DNA of 5,804 bases, taken from positions 1 through 5,804 of the forward strand of contig NZ_QRJZ01000034.1 of NCBI RefSeq assembly GCF_003470665.1, in the 5' to 3' direction. The notes under the pieces were generated by a model. It was given only the letters and a program-made list of their open reading frames with translations, was not told the origin of the DNA and ran no database searches. Numbering within the stretch: position 1 is the stretch's first letter; the number at the start of each line of letters is the position of its first letter. Below, piece by piece: positions 1 to 5,174 of this stretch. A program made the position numbers and the translations under genes. The DNA is from Collinsella sp. AM17-1. Lineage in GTDB: Bacteria > Actinomycetota > Coriobacteriia > Coriobacteriales > Coriobacteriaceae.

Positions 1-138
1 GCGCCGCGCTGGGAAGGGCCGCGTAGCGGTCCAAGAAATCGTCCGCAGTCCCGCCTGCCCATCCGGAAAGCCCGTCCCACTTTGGACGCATCCGGGCACG
101 GAACCATCGACCTATCAGGCCTCCCATCAATAAAGAGG
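1..138. other. Left-edge stretch, gene content unresolved
   Basis: No gene can be assigned with confidence. Three readings stay open. On the minus strand an ATG at 127-125 opens a 42-codon frame that runs off the left edge; its product begins MGGLIGRWFRARM and later contains GWAGGTADDFLDRY, the most protein-like of the options. It has only a weak GGAGG about 14 bases upstream, inside the neighbouring inverted repeat. On the plus strand one frame is open from base 2 to a TAA at 131-133 and could be the C-terminus of a gene entering from the left, just before the hairpin at 190-212. Another plus frame is open from base 1 to a TAG near 230 but reads through the inverted repeat, so it is probably spurious. 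Third-position G/C is about 63-69% in all three, so codon bias does not decide. Confidence 0.25.
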
Positions 139-267
139 CGTCCTCCCGGACGGCGGGGCACGAAGTTCATCGCGAGTTCCGCACGCAAAGAAGGCCACTT
201 AATGTGGCCTTCGTCTTGCGCAGGACTGTAGAGCAGGGAACTTCGTGCCCCGACGCCCGGGAGGACG
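139..267. repeat. 129-bp inverted-repeat element with nested hairpin
   Basis: The arms at 139-168 and 238-267 are reverse complements at 28 of 30 positions. The 69 bases between them are centred on a second, perfect 9-bp hairpin (190-212) with partly complementary flanks, so the whole segment can fold into one long stem with interruptions. It lies in a gene-free interval next to the 3' end of the flavodoxin gene. Possible identities are an intergenic palindromic repeat family, a small non-autonomous mobile element, or an extended bidirectional terminator. Neither transposase nor target duplication is visible. The symmetry is certain; its role is inference. Confidence 0.8.
190..212. terminator. 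Probable bidirectional terminator hairpin
   Basis: GAAGGCCAC, a 5-base loop TTAAT, then GTGGCCTTC form a perfect 9-bp stem. On the minus strand the stem is followed by TTTGCG, so the RNA 3' side reads CCTTCTTT; on the plus strand it is followed by GTCTTGCG. Both U-tracts are short, making this an imperfect intrinsic terminator that is somewhat better on the minus strand. It lies about 100 bases beyond the flavodoxin stop codon and is the first strong hairpin downstream, so it probably ends that transcript. A convergent gene entering from the left could share it. Confidence 0.55.
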
Positions 268-309
268 TTTCATTTAGAAAGATGGACCGACCGCCGTCAG
301 CGATGGGAG

Positions 310-861
310 CTACTCCCCCAGCACGGCCTTTTTGGCGGCTGTAGCCATGTTATCCAGATCTTCCTTGGTGGGGTGATCCTTTGCGGCAACCCAGTTGTCG
401 AGAAGCATCTTAGCGCGGGCGTTGTCGGGATCTTGCTCGAGCATGGCCTCGTAGCGCTGCTTGACCGCAGGGCCCATCTTGCCCTGGCACATCGCCCAGC
501 CCGCAAGCTCGGCATCATTGGCCAAATTGGAGGTCACGCGATCGATAATCTGCTGGTAATAGCTCTGATCGGCGCCAAAGCCGCAGGTGCCAAACAGGAA
601 CACGCGCTTGCCGTGCAAGGCGGAGAGCAACGCCGCGACCGAAGGCGTGCACGCGCCCTTGTCGCACCAAAAACCGACGAGCACCATGTCGGCCGCGCAG
701 GCGCCCTGCGCCTCGAGCGCAACCTGATCTGCATCCGCATCGTCGCTCAACGCCGCGGCATGGACAAACTCAACGCCCGCAGCCTGCAGAGCGCGCTTAA
801 TCGCGCCCGAAACCATCCTGGTATTACCGCTCTTGCTGTTAACCACCAAAGAGCACGTCAT
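310..861 (-). CDS. Flavodoxin-domain protein (Flavodoxin_3/BilS-like)
   Basis: A cytoplasmic flavodoxin-fold protein of 183 residues, expected to bind FMN and pass electrons to an unidentified partner. After a first beta strand the phosphate-binding loop reads SKSGNTR (residues 9-15), matching the flavodoxin S/T-x-S/T-G-N-T pattern. Further family-like motifs are GFWCDKG (63-69), a strand ending FLFGTCG (88-94), MCQGKM (124-129) and HPTKEDL (163-169). The WCDKG and CQGK motifs recall a short-flavodoxin group that includes BilS, the accessory protein of gut bilirubin reductase, but no BilR-like reductase is adjacent, so that role is not claimed. There is no signal peptide or membrane segment. 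I chose the ATG at 861 because GAGG lies 10 bases upstream; a GTG at 867 would add two residues but puts GAGG only 4 bases away. The gene is 111 bases downstream of the exporter operon on the same strand and has its own likely promoter. It is intact and ends in TAG. Confidence 0.88.
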   Translation of the reverse strand: MTCSLVVNSKSGNTRMVSGAIKRALQAAGVEFVHAAALSDDADADQVALEAQGACAADMVLVGFWCDKGACTPSVAALLSALHGKRVFLFGTCGFGADQSYYQQIIDRVTSNLANDAELAGWAMCQGKMGPAVKQRYEAMLEQDPDNARAKMLLDNWVAAKDHPTKEDLDNMATAAKKAVLGE

Positions 862-920
862 AGTCACGTTGCCTCGTTTCCCCCAAAACTAAAGCCACTA
901 ATGCAATTTATTAGATGAAT

Positions 921-948
921 ATCTTAGTACTAACGACGCAGATGTAAA
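921..948 (-). promoter_or_regulatory. Candidate promoter for the flavodoxin gene
   Basis: On the minus strand TTTACA (943-948, five of six against TTGACA) is followed after 16 bases by TAAGAT (921-926, four of six against TATAAT). Transcription would begin near 914, giving a leader of about 50 bases. The surrounding bases are clearly more A/T-rich than the genes on either side. The -35 overlaps the loop of the hairpin at 938-956. This is a consensus match only. Confidence 0.4.
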
Positions 949-956
949 CCATCTGC
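938..956 (-). terminator. Weak hairpin just after the exporter operon
   Basis: GCAGATG and CATCTGC form a perfect 7-bp stem around a 5-base loop, starting 16 bases after the stop codon of the second exporter gene. No U-tract follows (the minus strand continues GTCGTTAG), so it is a poor intrinsic terminator. It could mark a transcript 3' end or protect the mRNA, or allow partial read-through into the flavodoxin gene. A perfect 10-base palindrome, TTAGTACTAA, lies beside it at 924-933. Confidence 0.35.
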
Positions 957-972
957 CGCCAATCGGTGGCCC

Positions 973-2832
973 CTACTGGGCAAACTGGCTGCGGTAGAGT
1001 TCGGCGTAGAAGCCGCCTGCCGCTAGCAGCTCGTCGTGCGTGCCGCGCTCGATAATCTCGCCGTCGCGCATCACCAGAATGCAGTCGGCGTTGCGGATGG
1101 TGCTCAGGCGGTGCGCCACCACAAAGCTTGTGCGGCCAGCCATGAGCTCGTCGAATGCTGCCTGCACCTGCAGCTCGGTGCGGGTATCGATGCTCGACGT
1201 TGCCTCGTCCAGCAGCAAGATCGCCGGGTCGGTAAGCATGACGCGCGCGATGCACAGCAGCTGTTTTTGACCCTGGCTAAACGTGCCGCCGTCCTCGCCA
1301 ATCACCGTGTCGTAGCCGCCTGGCAGCTGCACGATAAACTTGTGCGCATGCGCGCGCTTGGCCGCCTCGATAACCTGTTCGCGTGTGGCATCGGGACAAC
1401 CGTAGGCGATGTTGTCCGCCACGGTGCCCTCGAACAGCCACGTATCCTGCAGCACCATGCCAAAGGCACGGCGCAGGCTTGCGCGCGTGTAGTCACGCGA
1501 GGAACGGCCATCGACCGCGATGCGACCGGTGTCGATATCGTAGAACCGCAGCAGCAAATTGATGAGCGTTGTCTTGCCACAGCCCGTGGGACCGACCAGG
1601 GCAAAGCGCATGCCGGGCTTGGCATCGATGCAGATATCCTGCAGCAGTTTGCGGTCGGGCACATAGCTAAAGTCCACATGCTCAAACGAAACCTCGCCCT
1701 GCGGGGCGGCAAGCTCTGCGGCGTCCGACGCGTCGGGCTCCTGCTCGCGCGCATCGAGCAGCGCAAACATGCGGCGCGCCGAGGCGTACGCGGTCTGGAT
1801 CTGCGTGATGACGTTGGTGACCTCGTTGAACGGCTTGGTGTACTGGTTGGCATAGGACAGGAAAATCTGCACGCCGCCCACCGTAAGCGCCGCTGGCACG
1901 CCCGTGATCACGCCCACGCAGCCGATCACAGCGACCACGGCATAGATGATGTTATTGATAAAGCGCGTGCCGGGGTTGGAGAGCGAACCCATAAACTGCG
2001 CGCGTTCACCTGCTGTATAGAGCTCGGCGTTAAGGGCATCGAAGCGCTGCTGAGCGTGCGGGCCGTAGGCGAAGGCGTCCACCAGCTTTTGCTCACCCAC
2101 ATACTCCTCGATATGACCGCCGAGCTGCCCTTGAATACGCTGCTGAGCCGTAAAGCTTTTGTTGGAGAGCTTGGCGATGGCGCCAGCTGCAAAGATGGAA
2201 AGCGGCGTGACGAGCACCACCACGAGTGTCATGGTCAGGTTAATGGAGAGCATAAACGCAAGCGTGCCCACGATGGTGATGACGCCGGTAAAGAGCTGGG
2301 TAAAGCCCTGCAGCAGACCGTCGCCCACCTGATCGACGTCGTTGACCACGCGGCTCATAAGGTCGCCGTGGGCATGGCTGTCGACAAAGCCGAGCGGCAT
2401 GCGGCTGAGCTTGTCGCTCGCCTCCACGCGCATGTCGCGCACCGTCTCGTAGGACAGACGGTTGACGCAGTAGCCCTGCAGCCACTGAAAGGCCGCAGCA
2501 CCCATCACGACAATCGCGAGTTTGGTAACGAGCGGCAGCAGCGCATCGAAGTCCACCTGCCCGGTGGCGACGATCAGGTCGATGCCCTCACCAATGAGGA
2601 TGGGCGTGTAGAGCTGCAGAATCACCGAGATGGCGGCGCTCACAAACGACGCCGTAAACGAAATACGGTGCGGGCGAACATAGCCCAGCAGGCGGCGCGT
2701 CACCGCGCCCACGGGATAGCGCTCGGGATCACCGGGTTGGCGCGGGCCGTCGCCCAGGTCGTTGAGCTTGTCGTTACCGGACACATTGGCCGTCATCGTG
2801 GCGACCGAACCGGAAGAAGTATACGGATTCAT
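973..2832 (-). CDS. ABC exporter half-transporter, catalytic subunit
   Basis: A 619-residue membrane protein with a type IV (ABCB-like) exporter fold, a normal length for fused half-transporters. A polar N-terminal extension (1-45) precedes six predicted membrane helices between about 57 and 330. The nucleotide-binding domain spans about 380-619: A-loop Tyr390, Walker A GPTGCGKTT (414-422), Q-loop Gln462, signature FSQGQ (518-522), Walker B ILLLDE with catalytic Glu543, D-loop SSID (546-549) and switch His574. Glu543 and His574 are both canonical, so this subunit supplies the active ATP site of a heterodimer. Its signature has Gln at the third position of LSGGQ and would face the partner's degenerate site. 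The gene follows its partner with zero spacing, and AAAGGAGG eight bases before the ATG fixes the start. The substrate cannot be deduced; drugs, peptides and lipids are all possible in this family. Confidence 0.95.
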   Translation of the reverse strand: MNPYTSSGSVATMTANVSGNDKLNDLGDGPRQPGDPERYPVGAVTRRLLGYVRPHRISFTASFVSAAISVILQLYTPILIGEGIDLIVATGQVDFDALLPLVTKLAIVVMGAAAFQWLQGYCVNRLSYETVRDMRVEASDKLSRMPLGFVDSHAHGDLMSRVVNDVDQVGDGLLQGFTQLFTGVITIVGTLAFMLSINLTMTLVVVLVTPLSIFAAGAIAKLSNKSFTAQQRIQGQLGGHIEEYVGEQKLVDAFAYGPHAQQRFDALNAELYTAGERAQFMGSLSNPGTRFINNIIYAVVAVIGCVGVITGVPAALTVGGVQIFLSYANQYTKPFNEVTNVITQIQTAYASARRMFALLDAREQEPDASDAAELAAPQGEVSFEHVDFSYVPDRKLLQDICIDAKPGMRFALVGPTGCGKTTLINLLLRFYDIDTGRIAVDGRSSRDYTRASLRRAFGMVLQDTWLFEGTVADNIAYGCPDATREQVIEAAKRAHAHKFIVQLPGGYDTVIGEDGGTFSQGQKQLLCIARVMLTDPAILLLDEATSSIDTRTELQVQAAFDELMAGRTSFVVAHRLSTIRNADCILVMRDGEIIERGTHDELLAAGGFYAELYRSQFAQ

Positions 2833-4677
2833 CTAGCAACCCTCCTTTGAGCAAGTAGGCGCAGGGGCAGTCGGGGCGGACGCGGGCACCGTGCTCCCCT
2901 GCTGGCCCTCGAGCTCCTCGCGGCGCAGCTGCGACTGGCAAATCTCGCGATAGAGCTGGCAGCTTGCATACAGCTCGTCATGCGTGCCCAGGCCCGCAAC
3001 CGATCCGTGGTCGAGCACGCAGATCATGTCGGCATCGCGCACGGTCGAGACGCGCTGGCTCACGATGACCGTCGTGAGCGGCAGCCCGCCCTCGGCGGCA
3101 CCGCGCACGCTGCGCTCGCGGATGGCATGGCGAAGCGCCGCGTCGGTCTTAAAATCGAGCGCCGAGGCGGAGTCGTCCATGATCAATATCTGAGGCGAGC
3201 CCACCAGGGCGCGCGCGATGGTCAGGCGCTGGCGTTGGCCACCGCTGAAGTTCTTACCGCCCGCCTCGACCGGGGCATCGAGCCCCTGCGGCTTGTTGCG
3301 CACGAATTCGCTGGCCTGCGCCATATCGAGCGCCGCCCAGAGCTCATCGTCGGTCGCTGACTCGTCACGCCAGGTCAGGTTGCTGCGGATGGTGCCGCTC
3401 ACCAGCGACGCGCGCTGCGGGACGGTCGCGACCACATGGCGCAGCTGGTCGAGCGGCCAGGCGCGCACGTCGGCGCCCATCACGCTCACGCTGCCAGCGC
3501 TCGCATCGTACAGGCGCGGGATAAGCGAAACGAGCGTGGACTTGCCGCTGCCCGTGCCGCCGATAATGCCGAGCGTCTTGCCCAGCGGCAGCTCCAGCGT
3601 CACATCGCTCACGGCATTTGCCGCGCCCACGCCAAACGAAAAGCTCGCATGGTCAAAGCTCAACGCAGGAACGGGAGCGACATTGCCCGGCTCGGGCAGT
3701 GCGACCGGCTGGTTGCCCTCATCGGTAATGCTCGGCACGCAATTGAGCACCTCGTTGATACGTGACGCGCTGGCACTCGCCTTGGTAAAGACCACGACCA
3801 GGTTGGCGACGTACACGATGGAGGTGAGGGTCTGCGTCATGTAGTTCACAAACGCCATGACCTGGCCCTGCGTGAGCTCGAGCACGTTGACCTGGATGCC
3901 GCCCACCCACAGGATGGCGCACACGCCCAGGTTCATCACGAGAAACGTGACAGGGTTGAGAATCGACGAAAGCTTGCCCACCACGATGGCGGTATTGGCC
4001 TGGTCGTCGGCGGCCTGGGCAAAGCGCTCGCGCTCGTGGTCTTCGCGCACAAACGCACGAACCACGCGGGCGCCCGAAAGACCTTCGCGGCAGATAAGCG
4101 CGATGCAATCGAGCTTTGCCTGCAGCTGCTTGTAGTAGGGAATGCAGCGCGCCATGACAAACCAAAACACCAGGCCGATAGCGGGCGTGCAGATCAAAAA
4201 GATGATGCCGAGCTTAAGGTCGATGGCAAGGGCCGCGACCATGGAGCCCACCGCCAGGAAAGGCCAGCGGATGAGCATGCGCACGCCCAGCGCCACGGCA
4301 AGCTGGACCTGGTTGACGTCGTTGGTGATGCGTGTGATGAGCGAGGGCGTGCCAAAGCGGTCGAGCTCGGCATAGCTCAGCTTGTTGATGTGCTGGTAGA
4401 GTGCGCCGCGAATGTCAGTACCCATGCCCTGCGAGGTGAGCGCCGCCATCTTTTGGCAGACGAGCGTAAACGAGATGCCGATCACAGCCATGGCGCCAAG
4501 TACCATGCCGTAGTGGATAACGGCATTAACGTCGTGCGAGCCAATGCCCTTATCGATCATCTGGGCAATCACCAGCGGCGTCAGCAGGTCAAAAATCACT
4601 TCGATCAACTTGCACGCAGGGCCAATCACCATATATCGGCGAAACTTACCACCAAAACGCCTGAGCAACTCAATCAT
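2833..4677 (-). CDS. ABC exporter half-transporter, degenerate-site subunit
   Basis: A 614-residue membrane protein and the first gene of the exporter operon. Six membrane helices fall at roughly 17-40, 55-77, 135-152, 155-177, 240-262 and 272-298. The nucleotide-binding domain occupies about 338-585: Walker A GGTGSGKS (373-380), Q-loop Gln421, canonical signature FSGGQ (477-481), Walker B ILIMDD. The catalytic Glu is replaced by Asp502 and the switch His by Gln541 (VIVSQR). Asp plus Gln is the known pattern of the non-catalytic partner in heterodimeric exporters such as TM287/288, LmrCD and BmrCD. Its intact signature would complete the active site of the next gene's product. A Gly/Ala-rich loop (about 525-533) between D-loop and switch looks longer than usual. 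The C-terminus (590-614) is a Pro/Ala/Thr tail. I chose the ATG at 4677 because GGGAG lies 9 bases upstream and the product then starts MIELLRRF; a TTG at 4710 would add 11 residues but has no ribosome-binding site. Confidence 0.94.
   Translation of the reverse strand: MIELLRRFGGKFRRYMVIGPACKLIEVIFDLLTPLVIAQMIDKGIGSHDVNAVIHYGMVLGAMAVIGISFTLVCQKMAALTSQGMGTDIRGALYQHINKLSYAELDRFGTPSLITRITNDVNQVQLAVALGVRMLIRWPFLAVGSMVAALAIDLKLGIIFLICTPAIGLVFWFVMARCIPYYKQLQAKLDCIALICREGLSGARVVRAFVREDHERERFAQAADDQANTAIVVGKLSSILNPVTFLVMNLGVCAILWVGGIQVNVLELTQGQVMAFVNYMTQTLTSIVYVANLVVVFTKASASASRINEVLNCVPSITDEGNQPVALPEPGNVAPVPALSFDHASFSFGVGAANAVSDVTLELPLGKTLGIIGGTGSGKSTLVSLIPRLYDASAGSVSVMGADVRAWPLDQLRHVVATVPQRASLVSGTIRSNLTWRDESATDDELWAALDMAQASEFVRNKPQGLDAPVEAGGKNFSGGQRQRLTIARALVGSPQILIMDDSASALDFKTDAALRHAIRERSVRGAAEGGLPLTTVIVSQRVSTVRDADMICVLDHGSVAGLGTHDELYASCQLYREICQSQLRREELEGQQGSTVPASAPTAPAPTCSKEGC
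2841..2848 (-). promoter_or_regulatory. Ribosome-binding site inside the upstream gene
   Basis: AAAGGAGG, a strong anti-Shine-Dalgarno match, lies 8 bases before the ATG at 2832. It is contained in the last sense codons of the upstream exporter gene (its C-terminal Lys-Glu-Gly-Cys). With the TAG directly abutting the ATG, this supports translational coupling and fixes the downstream start. Confidence 0.9.
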
Positions 4678-4686
4678 AAAAAGGCG

Positions 4687-4691
4687 CTCCC
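4687..4691 (-). promoter_or_regulatory. Ribosome-binding site that decides the exporter start
   Basis: GGGAG on the minus strand, 9 bases before the ATG at 4677. Nothing similar precedes the in-frame TTG at 4710, so the shorter product is preferred. Confidence 0.65.
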
Positions 4692-4725
4692 TATCATCAT
4701 TCACACTCAATTCGAATCATGATAG
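4691..4725. repeat. Inverted repeat in the exporter leader, possible operator
   Basis: CTATCAT (4691-4697) and ATGATAG (4719-4725) are perfect 7-base inverted arms 21 bases apart. A perfect 8-base palindrome, ATTCGAAT, lies between them at 4710-4717. The segment covers the predicted transcription start of the exporter operon and overlaps its -10. This is where a repressor of an export operon would bind, but no regulator gene is in the window. An RNA hairpin in the leader is the alternative. The symmetry is seen; the role is inference. Confidence 0.35.
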
Positions 4726-4751
4726 TACGGTGAGCCCAAAAGAAGCGTAAA
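4722..4751 (-). promoter_or_regulatory. Candidate promoter of the exporter operon
   Basis: On the minus strand TTTACG (4746-4751) is followed after 18 bases by TACTAT (4722-4727); each matches the consensus at four of six positions. Transcription would begin near 4715, leaving a leader of about 38 bases before the ATG at 4677. An overlapping TTGTTT (4749-4754) would need a 21-base spacer and is less likely. Initiation below 4710 also argues against the TTG start at 4710. Confidence 0.4.
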
Positions 4752-4831
4752 CAACTCGTCATTTCTAATGGGATTCGGTTTCCAGAGAAGCGGAGAGGTG
4801 CGCATGCCCGGTCAGCGGCGCGCCAATCGCC

Positions 4832-4840
4832 TGATATACT
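4832..4840 (+). promoter_or_regulatory. Candidate extended -10 for the secreted-protein fragment
   Basis: TGATATACT combines an extended -10 TGn with TATACT (five of six against TATAAT). No good -35 is seen 16-18 bases upstream, where the sequence is G/C-rich, but an extended -10 can compensate. Transcription would start near 4847, about 44 bases before the ATG at 4891. It is divergent from the exporter promoter. Confidence 0.45.
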
Positions 4841-4890
4841 TACATTAGTGCTACCAGCCGAGCCGCCGACCCTTGAAATGAGGTGCCGAG

Positions 4891-5070
4891 ATGAACGACA
4901 TTCTCGCAAGAAGAGCAAGACGAGCAACTGTGGGCATCGCCCTTTCCGCGGCACTTGTCGCGGGAATCGCCCCCGTAACGGCGATCGCGGCAGAAACCAG
5001 CTCCCCCACCGGTGCAGTTGCCTTGCAGACGAAAGATGCGGCCACCGCAGACGATATGAGCAGGACATAA
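4891..5070 (+). CDS. Signal-peptide fragment of a secreted protein, probably truncated
   Basis: A 59-residue frame whose first 34 residues form a textbook Sec signal peptide: a basic n-region with Arg7, Arg8, Arg10 and Arg11, a hydrophobic core at about 13-27, and an AxA cleavage site (Ala31-Ile32-Ala33). Only about 25 residues of unstructured, Thr/Ala/Asp-rich mature sequence follow, ending DDMSRT and then TAA. GAGG (4880-4883) lies 7 bases before the ATG, and an extended -10 lies upstream. The mature part is too short to recognise a function. Because an IS110-type element begins directly downstream, I infer this is the 5' remnant of a larger exported or surface protein, with the last codons possibly coming from the element. 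A genuine tiny secreted peptide is the less likely alternative. Confidence 0.7.
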   Translation: MNDILARRARRATVGIALSAALVAGIAPVTAIAAETSSPTGAVALQTKDAATADDMSRT

Positions 5071-5094
5071 AACACTGAGAGCCCCTGCTGCATG

Positions 5095-5160
5095 AAAGAC
5101 CGCGGATTAGGCCGACAATGGTGAGTGTCTAATTCAGCCGCGGCGGCCACGCCGCATTCA
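5095..5160 (+). ncRNA. Candidate IS110 bridge-RNA region
   Basis: IS110 elements of the IS621 type encode a bridge RNA in the non-coding end upstream of the transposase; it pairs with both donor and target DNA. The leader here is structured. CCGCGG plus ATTAG (5100-5110) can pair with CTAAT plus CCGCGG (5129-5133 and 5138-5143), leaving a TCAG bulge and an 18-base loop at 5111-5128. A competing hairpin, GCGGCG-GCCA-CGCCGC, occupies 5140-5155. The leader is about 104 bases if the element starts near 5071, shorter than the roughly 177-nt RNA of IS621, so the RNA may extend in either direction or differ in class. Limits and identity are inference. Confidence 0.3.
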
Positions 5161-5174
5161 TGGAAGGGGCTCCC

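Noticed and set aside
305..317. Small hairpin GGGAG-CTA-CTCCC over the flavodoxin stop codon
   Set aside because: Only a 5-bp stem with a 3-base loop and no U-tract; chance level in G/C-rich DNA, and the 190-212 hairpin is a better terminator.
898..914. CTAAT/ATTAG inverted repeat in the flavodoxin leader
   Set aside because: Only five base pairs, A/T-rich, with a 7-base loop; too weak to call an operator or terminator without comparison.
373..918. 181-codon plus-strand open frame opposite the flavodoxin gene
   Set aside because: Shadow frame with Ala/Arg/His-rich composition; the minus strand carries clear flavodoxin motifs.
1036..2850. 604-codon plus-strand open frame opposite the second exporter gene
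   Set aside because: It is the antisense shadow of a high-GC gene: rich in His, Arg and Ala, no domain, no ribosome-binding site, while the minus strand has every ABC motif in order.
4036..4722. 228-codon plus-strand open frame opposite the first exporter gene
   Set aside because: Antisense shadow with skewed His/Asp/Lys/Arg composition and no motifs; the minus-strand ABC gene explains the stretch.
4817..4824. Perfect palindrome GGCGCGCC upstream of the secreted-protein fragment
   Set aside because: An 8-base G/C palindrome is common by chance at this composition, and nothing about its spacing suggests an operator.
5025..5054. GCAGACGA repeated at 5025-5032 and 5047-5054
   Set aside because: Both copies lie in coding sequence, 22 bases apart and in different frames; I considered it as an insertion-site duplication, but IS110 elements usually make none and nothing else supports it.
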